Below are positions 1-5,713 of a DNA stretch of 9,005 nucleotides, piece after piece. Positions within the stretch are counted from its first letter, which is position 1. The number at the start of each line of letters is the position of its first letter. Below the pieces are notes generated by a model. That model saw only the letters and a program-made list of their open reading frames with translations, ran no database searches and was not told the origin of the DNA. The DNA is from an uncultured Oscillospiraceae bacterium (lineage in GTDB: Bacteria > Bacillota > Clostridia > Oscillospirales > Ruminococcaceae), in NCBI GenBank assembly GCA_958448395.1, contig CAUDDP010000076.1:1-9005 (forward strand). The letters are read 5' to 3'. The position numbers were made by a program, and so were the translations under genes.

Positions 1-54
1 ATTCTGCCGGCACAGTTTGTGATTGGCAGCGGTAGAATGCATTCTCGTCGAACT
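1..54. repeat. Left arm of a 54-bp long-range inverted repeat
   Basis: The reverse complement of this stretch matches 8791-8844 at 53 of 54 positions; the only mismatch is 13 against 8832. It contains the palindromes TGCCGGCA (5-12) and AGAATGCATTCT (34-45). The match stops at position 55 on the inner side. On the outer side it runs to the window edge, so the true repeat may be longer. Read in the direction of the GH74 gene, the arm lies downstream of that gene's terminator, just as the other arm lies downstream of the terminator of the last gene. Confidence 0.9.
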
Positions 55-118
55 TGCAGTATAACAGATTTTGGAAGATTTTTCTATTTTTTCATCGAAT
101 TCACGTTTTTTATGAAAT

Positions 119-178
119 AGCATATACAGAAATAGCGGCTTTTTCAAACCGCTACTCCTGTATTTTTTTCGGTATGCT
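119..178. terminator. Bidirectional intrinsic terminator
   Basis: The arms 124-141 and 146-163 pair into an 18-bp stem (with wobble pairs when read as minus-strand RNA) around a 4-nt loop. An extra AGCAT/ATGCT pairing lies at the base (119-123 with 174-178). On the plus strand the stem runs straight into seven T residues (163-169), so it should stop plus-strand transcription entering from the left. On the minus strand it lies just past the GH74 stop codon and probably ends that transcript, though with a poorer U-tract. Confidence 0.8.
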
Positions 179-197
179 CTCTTAAAAAAGCAGAAGT

Positions 198-2990
198 TTA
201 ATCAACAGCAACAACTGGAAGCTTATCAATTACAAGAATATTGAATAAAAGCAAGCTTTCCGCATCCTTATCATTTATAGTACCATCCAGAAAAACATCT
301 GCACTCTTTTTTGCCTGATCAGACAAAATTATAATGTTTACCAGATATTTATTGATAGTAATACAATCACGCAAATCTACTGCACCATCCAGATTGGCAT
401 CTCCATCTGCAATATCGTCTTCTTCTGTTGTAGTACTTACAACGGTAGTTGTTTCACCCGTTTCTGTGGTTGTCTTTTCCGTTGTGGTTGTCTCATCGGT
501 TTCCGTTGTTGTCTTTTCCGTTGTCGTTGTCTCGTCAGTTCCTGTCGTTGTCGTTACTGTTGTAGTCGTTTCTTCCGTTACTGTTGTTACAGTTGTGGTC
601 GTTGTAGTTGGTTTTGGATCTACTTCACTTCCTGACTGCATGTAAACAATACCACAGCCGACTGTGGACATATAAACGGTACCAAATTCGTTCATATCGC
701 CAACCAAGAAGTTGCCGTTACCCGTACCGCCGTAGAGGTGGTCAGAATTGATCAAAGCCCATGTCTTACCAGCATCGGTCGAACGGTAAACGCCCTCAAT
801 GTCATCCTCCTGCGGTTTTCCGTACATATACAGGGTATTCACACCGCCTTCTTTTTCCGGTGCTCCATAACCAATGGTCTTGCAGTAGGAAACGCTGTCT
901 AATTTTTCGACATTCTTTCCGTAATCGGTTACATGGTATGCACCGTACCAGCCGGCTCCTACTACCACTTCCCCTTCGCCCAGATAACCAATTCTGTTTG
1001 CAACATCACACTGGTCATACATGCAAATTGTCTGAGAAGTAAAGGTTGCACCATAGTCATCACTGACCATAAACGTATAGTACGCATCAGAAAGCTCTGG
1101 TTCCGGCTTTGAATAATGATAATACTCATTAAAGTAAGCAGTATAAGCATAGACATACTGCGGATTCTCCGCATCTACGCAAGCCCAAACCTGTTTGCTG
1201 CCAGTCACACCAGTGGATTCCTTCCATGTTGCACCAAAATCATCTGTATAGGAAATCTTTCCATTGCCAGTGAGCATAATCCGATAAGTGCCGTCTTCCA
1301 GTTGGTTGATGGCAGCCTTTGCTGGGGAAAGAGAACAAGGCAATTCTGTCCATGTCTTTCCGGCATCCTTACTATAGTAACCTCTCCCTTGTTTTTCAGC
1401 AAGACGAACCATAATATCCGGATTAGATGGGCAATAAGCAATTGCACCCGTAGAAGCACTGCCGTCTGTCAGTTTATTCATACTCGGAGAAAGCCGTGTG
1501 GAATCCGTTTTGCTGGTATGTTCAAAGCCATCATAATCCCCAATAACAGAGTATGGATTGCCGCCCGGTACGCTGACCATATCCAGTGAAACCACTTCTT
1601 CGATCCCGTCTGCTTCAAAATAAACAACCGGCAGTTCGTCCCATGTATTATCGCAGGCGAAAACACCGTTACCGGAAGTAACGAGGAAACGATCGGGATC
1701 TCGTGGATCAAGTACCATTGCACCGCTCCAGTGAACTGCATATCCCTGAATCCACGCTCTGCCGCCGTCTTTGAGGTAATCTGCTTGCAGCGGCTGATTC
1801 CATCCCTTAGTATTACCCGGCGTAATACTTTCCCATGACGTACCGCCGTCTACAGAACGATAAAACTGCGAGCCCCATGCAACAGAATCGGTTTCCCAAG
1901 CATCTTCTGACCACAACTGAGAGTATTGAAAATCGCAGCTTGTGGCAATCAGCTTATTCGCATCGGTTGGATCGCTATAAATAGCACCATATGCGTGATT
2001 ATCAGGCGTAATATCCTTTGCTTCACCAGTAGATGGATTGTATTTATAAAGTGCACCACCGCCGCTAAATGTCAAGCTGCCAGCGTAAGCAATCAGGAAA
2101 TTACCGTCTGCATCCAGATTGATTCTGGATGGGTAGTAGTTTGTTGGCAAATCTGCACTCAGAACTTGGAAGTCATCTGAGCCAACATCTGCTACGACAA
2201 TGTTGCCTTCTGCTGCAATGGAAGTGGCTACATAGACTTTTCCATTCAGAATCTGAATACCGGCAACACCGTTTTGGCTAGCGTACTCTCCACTTGTCAA
2301 AGCCCGTGTCATATGCTCTGTCCAAGCTGGCCATTTAATGGAATTGCTGAAATAACCAAGGTCATCGTAGCCCTTGACTGCCTTCCAAGTATCACCGCCA
2401 TCCTCACTCATAATCAGTGCAGAATCACCTGCTGTCACATCGCCGCCACAGTAAATAATATTCGGATTATCCGGATCGACTGCAATGGCTTCGCCGCACT
2501 GTCTGCCTGCACCATTTCCATGTACCTGAATCATATCCGTCACATCAATCCGGTCAAAGGTTTCGCCGCCGTCACGAGAACGGAAGATTTCTGTTCTTGC
2601 ACCACTAAAATATGCACATCCACAGAGCAGATAGATGGTATTATCATCGGTTGGATCAATACACATCGCATCTACACTCAAAAATCCACGCTCTTCCTCA
2701 TTCAAATCGTCCAGCATCTGCTCCCAGTTGCCGGTATCGTAATTGTACCGATACGCACCGCCAACGTCTGTACGGGCATACATAGCATTTTTTCCGGTTA
2801 CAATGCCGGAAACAAAACCACCGCCGCCAATGCCAAGGGTACCTACCTCTGTCTGGTCTGCAATACTTTCTGTCGCAGCTGCAGCCGTCAGAGCCGAACC
2901 GTTCAGCAAACTGGACAAAGCAAGACTGCCACACAATACTGCTCCAGCAGAAGCCACAGCGATCATTCTTTTCACATTTTTCTTCATCAT
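198..2990 (-). CDS. Secreted GH74 xyloglucanase-type glycoside hydrolase with C-terminal dockerin (cellulosomal)
   Basis: A 930-residue secreted enzyme likely to cleave the beta-1,4-glucan backbone of xyloglucan while docked in a cellulosome. Residues 1-39 form a Sec signal peptide (KK..KR, a hydrophobic core, Ala-rich end). Residues 45-785 look like the tandem seven-bladed propellers of GH74, with seven Asp-box motifs of the S-x-D-x-G-x-T-W/F type (near 138, 195, 379, 540, 582, 643 and 737). TDVGGAYR (D75) and GDYDGFEH (D485) match the family's two catalytic Asp regions. A Thr/Glu linker covers 794-857 and a dockerin 862-925. Its first calcium loop is canonical (DANLDGAVDLRD); the second (DVFLDGTINDKD) has Phe where Asn or Asp is usual. 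The start is supported by AGAGGA (2997-3002), 6 nt before the first of two consecutive Met codons. The gene is monocistronic and divergent from the VanY gene. The GH74 call is firm; xyloglucan as substrate is inferred from the family. Confidence 0.93.
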   Translation of the reverse strand: MMKKNVKRMIAVASAGAVLCGSLALSSLLNGSALTAAAATESIADQTEVGTLGIGGGGFVSGIVTGKNAMYARTDVGGAYRYNYDTGNWEQMLDDLNEEERGFLSVDAMCIDPTDDNTIYLLCGCAYFSGARTEIFRSRDGGETFDRIDVTDMIQVHGNGAGRQCGEAIAVDPDNPNIIYCGGDVTAGDSALIMSEDGGDTWKAVKGYDDLGYFSNSIKWPAWTEHMTRALTSGEYASQNGVAGIQILNGKVYVATSIAAEGNIVVADVGSDDFQVLSADLPTNYYPSRINLDADGNFLIAYAGSLTFSGGGALYKYNPSTGEAKDITPDNHAYGAIYSDPTDANKLIATSCDFQYSQLWSEDAWETDSVAWGSQFYRSVDGGTSWESITPGNTKGWNQPLQADYLKDGGRAWIQGYAVHWSGAMVLDPRDPDRFLVTSGNGVFACDNTWDELPVVYFEADGIEEVVSLDMVSVPGGNPYSVIGDYDGFEHTSKTDSTRLSPSMNKLTDGSASTGAIAYCPSNPDIMVRLAEKQGRGYYSKDAGKTWTELPCSLSPAKAAINQLEDGTYRIMLTGNGKISYTDDFGATWKESTGVTGSKQVWACVDAENPQYVYAYTAYFNEYYHYSKPEPELSDAYYTFMVSDDYGATFTSQTICMYDQCDVANRIGYLGEGEVVVGAGWYGAYHVTDYGKNVEKLDSVSYCKTIGYGAPEKEGGVNTLYMYGKPQEDDIEGVYRSTDAGKTWALINSDHLYGGTGNGNFLVGDMNEFGTVYMSTVGCGIVYMQSGSEVDPKPTTTTTTVTTVTEETTTTVTTTTGTDETTTTEKTTTETDETTTTEKTTTETGETTTVVSTTTEEDDIADGDANLDGAVDLRDCITINKYLVNIIILSDQAKKSADVFLDGTINDKDAESLLLFNILVIDKLPVVAVD
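459..536 (-). repeat. Two 39-bp tandem repeats coding the Thr/Glu linker
   Basis: Residues 819-831 and 832-844 of the GH74 protein are the same 13-residue unit (DETTTTEKTTTET) twice in a row, coded by 498-536 and 459-497. The DNA copies differ at some synonymous positions. The surrounding linker (420-614) is also made of Thr, Glu and Val codons, so copy number here may vary between strains. Confidence 0.85.
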
Positions 2991-3028
2991 TTAAAATCCT
3001 CTCTTTCTTTTTAGAAATGGTTTATATT

Positions 3029-3067
3029 TTACATCATCATAATTGCTAACATATCTTTATTTTGCAT
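3029..3067 (-). CDS. Possible 12-residue leader ORF upstream of the GH74 gene
   Basis: In the GH74 leader, ATG at 3067-3065 opens a 12-codon frame (MQNKDMLAIMMM) ending at TAA (3031-3029). AGAGGAG lies just ahead of it, with a short 4-nt gap to the ATG. It ends about 38 nt before the GH74 start. It could be a leader peptide or chance; nothing in its composition suggests a known attenuator. Confidence 0.2.
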   Translation of the reverse strand: MQNKDMLAIMMM

Positions 3068-3149
3068 CACGCTCCTCTGTCTATCGTTTCTTTTTCATCA
3101 CCGCATGATTTTTTGTTTTCTGCACACACATCGTCTTTCTGAAAACACG

Positions 3150-3178
3150 ATTATGGTAACGAACTATACTTTTATCAA
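3150..3178 (-). promoter_or_regulatory. Secondary candidate promoter for the GH74 gene
   Basis: On the minus strand, TTGATA (3178-3173) and CATAAT (3155-3150) are 17 nt apart. The -10 box is weaker than that of the promoter at 3226-3254. Use of this one would shorten the leader to about 150 nt. Confidence 0.35.
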
Positions 3179-3225
3179 CCCCGGATAACCTTAGTATTTT
3201 TTCCCTTTCTAAGTTTCCTGCAATT

Positions 3226-3254
3226 AGTATAACATGATTTATGAAAAAATGCAA
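3226..3254 (-). promoter_or_regulatory. Main candidate sigma-A promoter of the GH74 gene
   Basis: Read on the minus strand, TTGCAT (3254-3249) and TATACT (3231-3226) are separated by exactly 17 nt, and a TG one base before the -10 makes an extended -10. Transcription would start near 3219, giving a leader of about 230 nt. The large inverted repeat at 3271-3342 begins 16 nt upstream of the -35, a plausible place for a regulator. Confidence 0.65.
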
Positions 3255-3270
3255 CTGATATCCGACTGCT

Positions 3271-3342
3271 TTTTTAGATTTTTATGCAACCTGCTGTATT
3301 TCGCACCGGTACGCTTGCAAAATTTGCATAAAAATCTGAAAA
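3271..3342. promoter_or_regulatory. Large inverted repeat (19-bp arms) between divergent promoters
   Basis: Arms 3271-3289 and 3324-3342 are reverse complements: 14 bp perfect (AGATTTTTATGCAA with its complement), extended by 5 more pairs across one T/G mismatch (a wobble in RNA). The 34-nt centre includes the palindrome ACCGGT. There is no U-tract and the dyad lies between two outward-facing promoters, so an operator or DNA-bending site is more likely than a terminator. Confidence 0.6.
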
Positions 3343-3345
3343 TTC

Positions 3346-3380
3346 GCTATTTTCCACAGTTGAAATTTGTGCAAAATAGC
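3346..3380. promoter_or_regulatory. Small inverted repeat abutting the VanY promoter
   Basis: GCTATTTT (3346-3353) and AAAATAGC (3373-3380) are perfect 8-bp inverted arms 19 nt apart, and the right arm ends 2 nt before the -35 box at 3383. The tandem AAATGAC repeat (3381-3394) follows at once. It may be an operator, but AT-rich 8-bp dyads also arise by chance. Confidence 0.35.
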
Positions 3381-3382
3381 AA

Positions 3383-3412
3383 ATGACAAATGACACCTCG
3401 ATATGTTATAAT
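3383..3412 (+). promoter_or_regulatory. Promoter of the Big2-VanY gene
   Basis: ATGACA (3383-3388) and a perfect TATAAT (3407-3412) are 18 nt apart, with TG one base before the -10 (extended -10). The start would be near 3419, giving a leader of about 80 nt. A strong Shine-Dalgarno, AGGAGGG (3486-3492), sits 7 nt before the ATG at 3500. Confidence 0.7.
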
Positions 3413-3499
3413 AAATAGAATACTATCCACGCTTTAAAGGAATCCATATATTGGCAAATAAAGAGACAAACTGTTTTCACATAATAGGAGGGAAAACGG

Positions 3500-4984
3500 A
3501 TGGCAAAAATAGAAGAAACCAAACAAAATCATGCACCGGCTTCCGATTTAGATGATGACATATTTGCAATTTTAAATAGCAGCCGCCCGACATATCCAGG
3601 CGGTGGCCCGAATACACAGCAACCAGCCACCAAACTAAACCGCAGTCACGTTTCCAGCACACAGACGACACAGCGTTTCGCTTCTCGTCCGACACAGACA
3701 GAACAGACAACACAGCGAACCGCTCCCCGTGCGACACAGGCAGAGCAGACCGCAGAACAAAATGAACCTTGGAGACCAGTCATTCAACCGCAGGTAAGTC
3801 AAAAAAACGAACCACTGCCACGGTTGCAAAAACGTCCGATTGTCTCACATGCCATACCGGATCAGGAAGACCCGATTCCGTCTGAAACTTGGCCAGATCT
3901 GGATACCCTGGAAGAAATTCCGGAGCCAGAACCAAAGGATCGCATTCGTCTGCCCAAGGGTAGGAAAATGTGGGCAATTGTCATTGCTGTTTATGTATTG
4001 ATTCTAGTGGGTGGCTTTGCAGCAAGATTGATTATCAATGCAATCCAAGACAAGGACAAGCCGGACAACACCTCTCTTGCCGCAAACAACAGTGGTCTGA
4101 GCGACAGCAGCAATCCAGATAACGTGCAGAATGCTGGTGAAGACAGTAATTCTGCTGTAGATATTGTAGCTATTACCCCAGATACAGAATACCTTGCCGT
4201 ATTAGAGGATAACACCGCTGCTGTTAAAGTCTCTCTTTCTGCTCATGGAGCTGCTAACAGCAGTCACCTAAGCTGGTCATCCAGCGACGAGGGCATTGCA
4301 ACCGTAAATGAAACCGGAATTGTTAAAGGCATTGCGGCAGGAACTTGTACCATTTCCGTTTCTGCAAAAAATAACCCGGATGTCTCCGCTGATATTGATG
4401 TGACGGTACGAAATTTGGAAGAGCGAGATGGCTGCATCTATATAGACGATATTCTGATTGTCAACAAAACCTACTCCCTGCCAGAATCCTATGATCCAAA
4501 GGGATTAACCCCCGAAACACAGAAAGCACTGGATCAAATGATTGCAGACGCATACCAAGAAGGCTTAAATCTCTATGACGCATCGGATTACCGTTCCTAT
4601 CAGGATCAGCTTACCGTTTATCAGGAATACTGTGTACGGGACGGCTGGGAGGAAGCAGACACCTATTCTGCCAGACCGGGACACTCCGAACACCAAACTG
4701 GTATGGTCATTGATTTCAATGACATCAGCAACGAATTTGATGATACAGAAGAAGCAAAGTGGCTGGAAGAACACTGTGCTGAATATGGCTTTATCATTCG
4801 GTTTCCAGAGGAGAAAGAAGCGATTACCGGCTATCAATATGAATCCTGGCATGTTCGCTATGTCGGCGTAGAGACGGCACAAGAAATACACCGGCTTGGC
4901 ATTTGCTTAGAGGAGTATCTCGGTGTGGACTCAGCATATCAGGAAGAATGGCCAAATGACCCCTGTAATCCGGATAGTCCGTAA
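3500..4984 (+). CDS. Membrane-anchored Big2-VanY D-alanyl-D-alanine carboxypeptidase
   Basis: A 494-residue type II membrane protein that probably trims the terminal D-Ala from peptidoglycan stem peptides outside the membrane. Residues 1-156 are a cytoplasmic, Pro/Gln/Thr-rich, probably disordered tail. After KGRK, a single membrane helix (about 157-180) anchors it, and an Asn/Ser-rich spacer follows. A Big2 immunoglobulin-like domain covers about 228-303 (WSSSDEGIATVNETG, then VKGIAAGTCTISV). The VanY/M15B peptidase domain covers about 320-475. SEHQTGMVID supplies zinc ligands H398 and D405, YESWH supplies the base E448 and ligand H451, and SDYRSYQDQ holds the substrate-binding Arg (R365). 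All key residues are present, so it should be active. It is transcribed alone. No van regulators or ligases are visible, so housekeeping wall maturation is likelier than vancomycin resistance. Confidence 0.9.
   Translation: MAKIEETKQNHAPASDLDDDIFAILNSSRPTYPGGGPNTQQPATKLNRSHVSSTQTTQRFASRPTQTEQTTQRTAPRATQAEQTAEQNEPWRPVIQPQVSQKNEPLPRLQKRPIVSHAIPDQEDPIPSETWPDLDTLEEIPEPEPKDRIRLPKGRKMWAIVIAVYVLILVGGFAARLIINAIQDKDKPDNTSLAANNSGLSDSSNPDNVQNAGEDSNSAVDIVAITPDTEYLAVLEDNTAAVKVSLSAHGAANSSHLSWSSSDEGIATVNETGIVKGIAAGTCTISVSAKNNPDVSADIDVTVRNLEERDGCIYIDDILIVNKTYSLPESYDPKGLTPETQKALDQMIADAYQEGLNLYDASDYRSYQDQLTVYQEYCVRDGWEEADTYSARPGHSEHQTGMVIDFNDISNEFDDTEEAKWLEEHCAEYGFIIRFPEEKEAITGYQYESWHVRYVGVETAQEIHRLGICLEEYLGVDSAYQEEWPNDPCNPDSP
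3665..3748 (+). repeat. 42-bp tandem duplication in the cytoplasmic tail of the VanY protein
   Basis: Residues 56-69 (TTQRFASRPTQTEQ) and 70-83 (TTQRTAPRATQAEQ) are imperfect copies of one 14-residue unit, coded by 3665-3706 and 3707-3748. The unit is Gln/Thr-rich with regularly placed Arg and lies in the predicted disordered cytoplasmic part. Confidence 0.75.
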
Positions 4985-5014
4985 AACCTATTTTGAAACA
5001 CCAGAAAACAACAC

Positions 5015-5060
5015 AAAAGCAGGAATGCACAAAGATGGCATCCCTGCTTTTTTTCTTTTT
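5015..5060 (+). terminator. Intrinsic terminator of the VanY gene
   Basis: AAAAGCAGGAATGC (5015-5028) pairs with GCATCCCTGCTTTT (5038-5051) with one A/C mismatch around a 9-nt loop, and leads into TTTTTTTCTTTTT. It lies about 30 nt after the stop codon. Confidence 0.85.
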
Positions 5061-5073
5061 ATGCAAAGCAAAT

Positions 5074-5105
5074 AAAAAAATTGCCGCCGGAAATGCTCCA
5101 GCGGC
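5074..5105 (-). terminator. Intrinsic terminator on the minus strand (small-RNA end)
   Basis: Read on the minus strand, GCCGCTGGA pairs with TCCGGCGGC (9 bp including one U-G wobble) around a 5-nt loop, then AA and seven T residues (5080-5074). The wobble would be a C/A mismatch in plus-strand RNA, and no T-run follows on that strand. The element therefore works in the minus direction only, where no protein gene precedes it. Confidence 0.75.
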
Positions 5106-5175
5106 GAAAAACATATGTAGAACAAAAGAAAGGAGACAACAAAACGAGTGATAATAATTCAACATTATTCTCACT
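5074..5175 (-). ncRNA. Candidate small RNA of about 100 nt
   Basis: A consensus promoter (5182-5210) and an intrinsic terminator (5074-5105) on the same strand frame about 100 nt with no credible ORF. The predicted 5' end near 5175 begins with a hairpin: AGTGA then AATAAT pair with ATTATT then TCACT (5147-5175), with one G/A mismatch. Next is an unpaired U/C-rich stretch containing TCTCCTTTC (about 5127-5135), complementary to a strong Shine-Dalgarno, and then the terminator stem. This is the usual plan of a trans-acting bacterial sRNA. I do not recognise a known family. Readthrough would make it antisense to the 3' end of the VanY gene. Confidence 0.6.
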
Positions 5176-5181
5176 GTTTCT

Positions 5182-5210
5182 ATTATACCGTACTTTTCGG
5201 AAATCGTCAA
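5182..5210 (-). promoter_or_regulatory. Consensus sigma-A promoter of the candidate small RNA
   Basis: On the minus strand, TTGACG (5210-5205) and a perfect TATAAT (5187-5182) are exactly 17 nt apart, with A/T tracts upstream that could act as an UP element. It is among the best sigma-A matches in the window, yet no protein gene follows it. Confidence 0.75.
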
Positions 5211-5242
5211 GCATTTTTCGGAAAAAAAGCTTTTTTTTCGGA
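5194..5242. repeat. Three phased TTTTCGGA direct repeats over the small-RNA promoter
   Basis: TTTTCGGA occurs at 5194-5201, 5215-5222 and 5235-5242, at start-to-start spacings of 21 and 20 bp (two helical turns). The first copy lies inside the promoter spacer, the second just upstream of the -35, and the third further upstream. Copies two and three flank a palindromic A7-GC-T7 tract (5222-5237). The placement suggests same-face binding by a regulator, or intrinsic bending. Confidence 0.6.
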
Positions 5243-5318
5243 TTTTTAGGCAATTTGACCAAATTATATGAATTTTTAGAGGAATTTTATACTATTTTTT
5301 CAATTTCCCCTTATGTTT

Positions 5319-5348
5319 TTGCATAGTTTTCACCTGCTTGGATATGCT
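5319..5348 (+). promoter_or_regulatory. Candidate promoter of the DUF378 gene
   Basis: TTGCAT (5319-5324) and TATGCT (5343-5348) are 18 nt apart. A short perfect hairpin CACAGC-GAT-GCTGTG (5356-5370) lies in the resulting short leader. This is a fair but not strong sigma-A match. Confidence 0.4.
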
Positions 5349-5380
5349 ATTTCTGCACAGCGATGCTGTGAACAAGAAAT

Positions 5381-5386
5381 GAGGTG
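5381..5386 (+). promoter_or_regulatory. Shine-Dalgarno that decides the DUF378 start
   Basis: GAGGTG sits 8 nt before ATG 5395 but only 2 nt before the in-frame TTG at 5389. The ATG is therefore the likelier start, and the family usually begins close to this point. Confidence 0.6.
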
Positions 5387-5394
5387 TTTTGGAT

Positions 5395-5604
5395 ATGTGG
5401 GACAAGCTTGCATTGATTTTACTGATCATCGGCGGTGTAAACTGGGGACTGGTCGGTATTTTCGAGTTTGACTTAGTGGCATGGCTGTTCGGCGGGGCGG
5501 CATCCATCATCAGCAGAACCATCTATATTTTAGTTGCCATTTCTGCCGTTTGGTGTATCTCATTCCTGTTTCGGCGAGAAGCTCTGGCAGCGGATGCCTC
5601 TTAA
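5395..5604 (+). CDS. DUF378 family small membrane protein
   Basis: A 69-residue integral membrane protein with two predicted helices, about residues 5-22 and 42-60. It carries the family's hallmark GGVNWGLVG followed by FDLVAWLFG, and an SRTIYILVAISAVW second segment, as in YuzA-like DUF378 proteins of Firmicutes, which are about this length. The function of the family is not established. The first helix begins almost at the N-terminus, so there is no cleavable signal peptide, and the short tail (FRREALAADAS) suggests a cytoplasmic C-terminus. It has its own candidate promoter and is followed by a hairpin, so it is probably monocistronic. An alternative TTG start at 5389 would add two residues but fits the Shine-Dalgarno spacing less well. 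Confidence 0.85.
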   Translation: MWDKLALILLIIGGVNWGLVGIFEFDLVAWLFGGAASIISRTIYILVAISAVWCISFLFRREALAADAS

Positions 5605-5620
5605 AACCCAAAATCCTATA

Positions 5621-5660
5621 CAGGGGAAGCACAACGCAGTGTTTCCCCTGTTCTGTTTTG
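5621..5660 (+). terminator. Hairpin terminator after the DUF378 gene
   Basis: CAGGGGAAGCAC (5621-5632) pairs with GTGTTTCCCCTG (5639-5650), 12 bp with one G-U wobble, around a 6-nt loop. It is followed by TTCTGTTTTG, a modest U-rich tail. Its place 17 nt after the stop codon supports termination, perhaps incomplete. Confidence 0.65.
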
Positions 5661-5671
5661 AAACGCTGCTG

Positions 5672-5679
5672 CATATACT
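5672..5679 (+). promoter_or_regulatory. Possible sporulation-sigma -10 element for the SleC-like operon
   Basis: CATATACT agrees with the sigma-E type -10 consensus CATACAnT at all fixed positions but one, and TATACT within it would also do for sigma-A. I see no convincing -35 for either at the proper distance. The idea rests mainly on the operon's apparent spore role. Confidence 0.25.
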
Positions 5680-5713
5680 GCACCAAAATCAAATTTTGAA
5701 GGAGGGCGTTTTT

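Noticed and set aside
334..645. Plus-strand ORF of about 100 residues, very rich in Val and Ser
   Set aside because: It is the antisense shadow of the Thr/Glu linker of the GH74 gene; the Val/Ser composition is simply the complement of Thr/Glu codons.
2274..3014. 246-residue plus-strand ORF antisense to the start of the GH74 gene
   Set aside because: The opposite strand encodes a signal peptide and clear GH74 motifs throughout; this ORF has a low-complexity Cys/Thr/Ile composition, no domain and no ribosome-binding site.
3500..4984. Vancomycin-resistance VanY as part of a van cluster
   Set aside because: No VanS/VanR, ligase, VanH or VanX genes are nearby, and the Big2-VanY architecture is common in Clostridia without resistance.
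4824..5210. Minus-strand ORF of 128 residues overlapping the VanY 3' end
   Set aside because: It would begin inside the small-RNA promoter and run through two terminator hairpins, and it has no Shine-Dalgarno or recognisable domain.
5081..5326. Plus-strand ORF of 81 residues between VanY and DUF378
   Set aside because: It is Phe/Lys/Leu-rich from A/T tracts, with no proper ribosome-binding site; the AAAGGAG at 5128-5134 is the complement of the small RNA's CU-rich stretch and has no well-placed start after it.
5534..5713. 60-codon N-terminal extension of the Pro-rich protein
   Set aside because: It would overlap the DUF378 gene and its terminator hairpin; the ATG at 5714 has an ideal Shine-Dalgarno 7 nt upstream.
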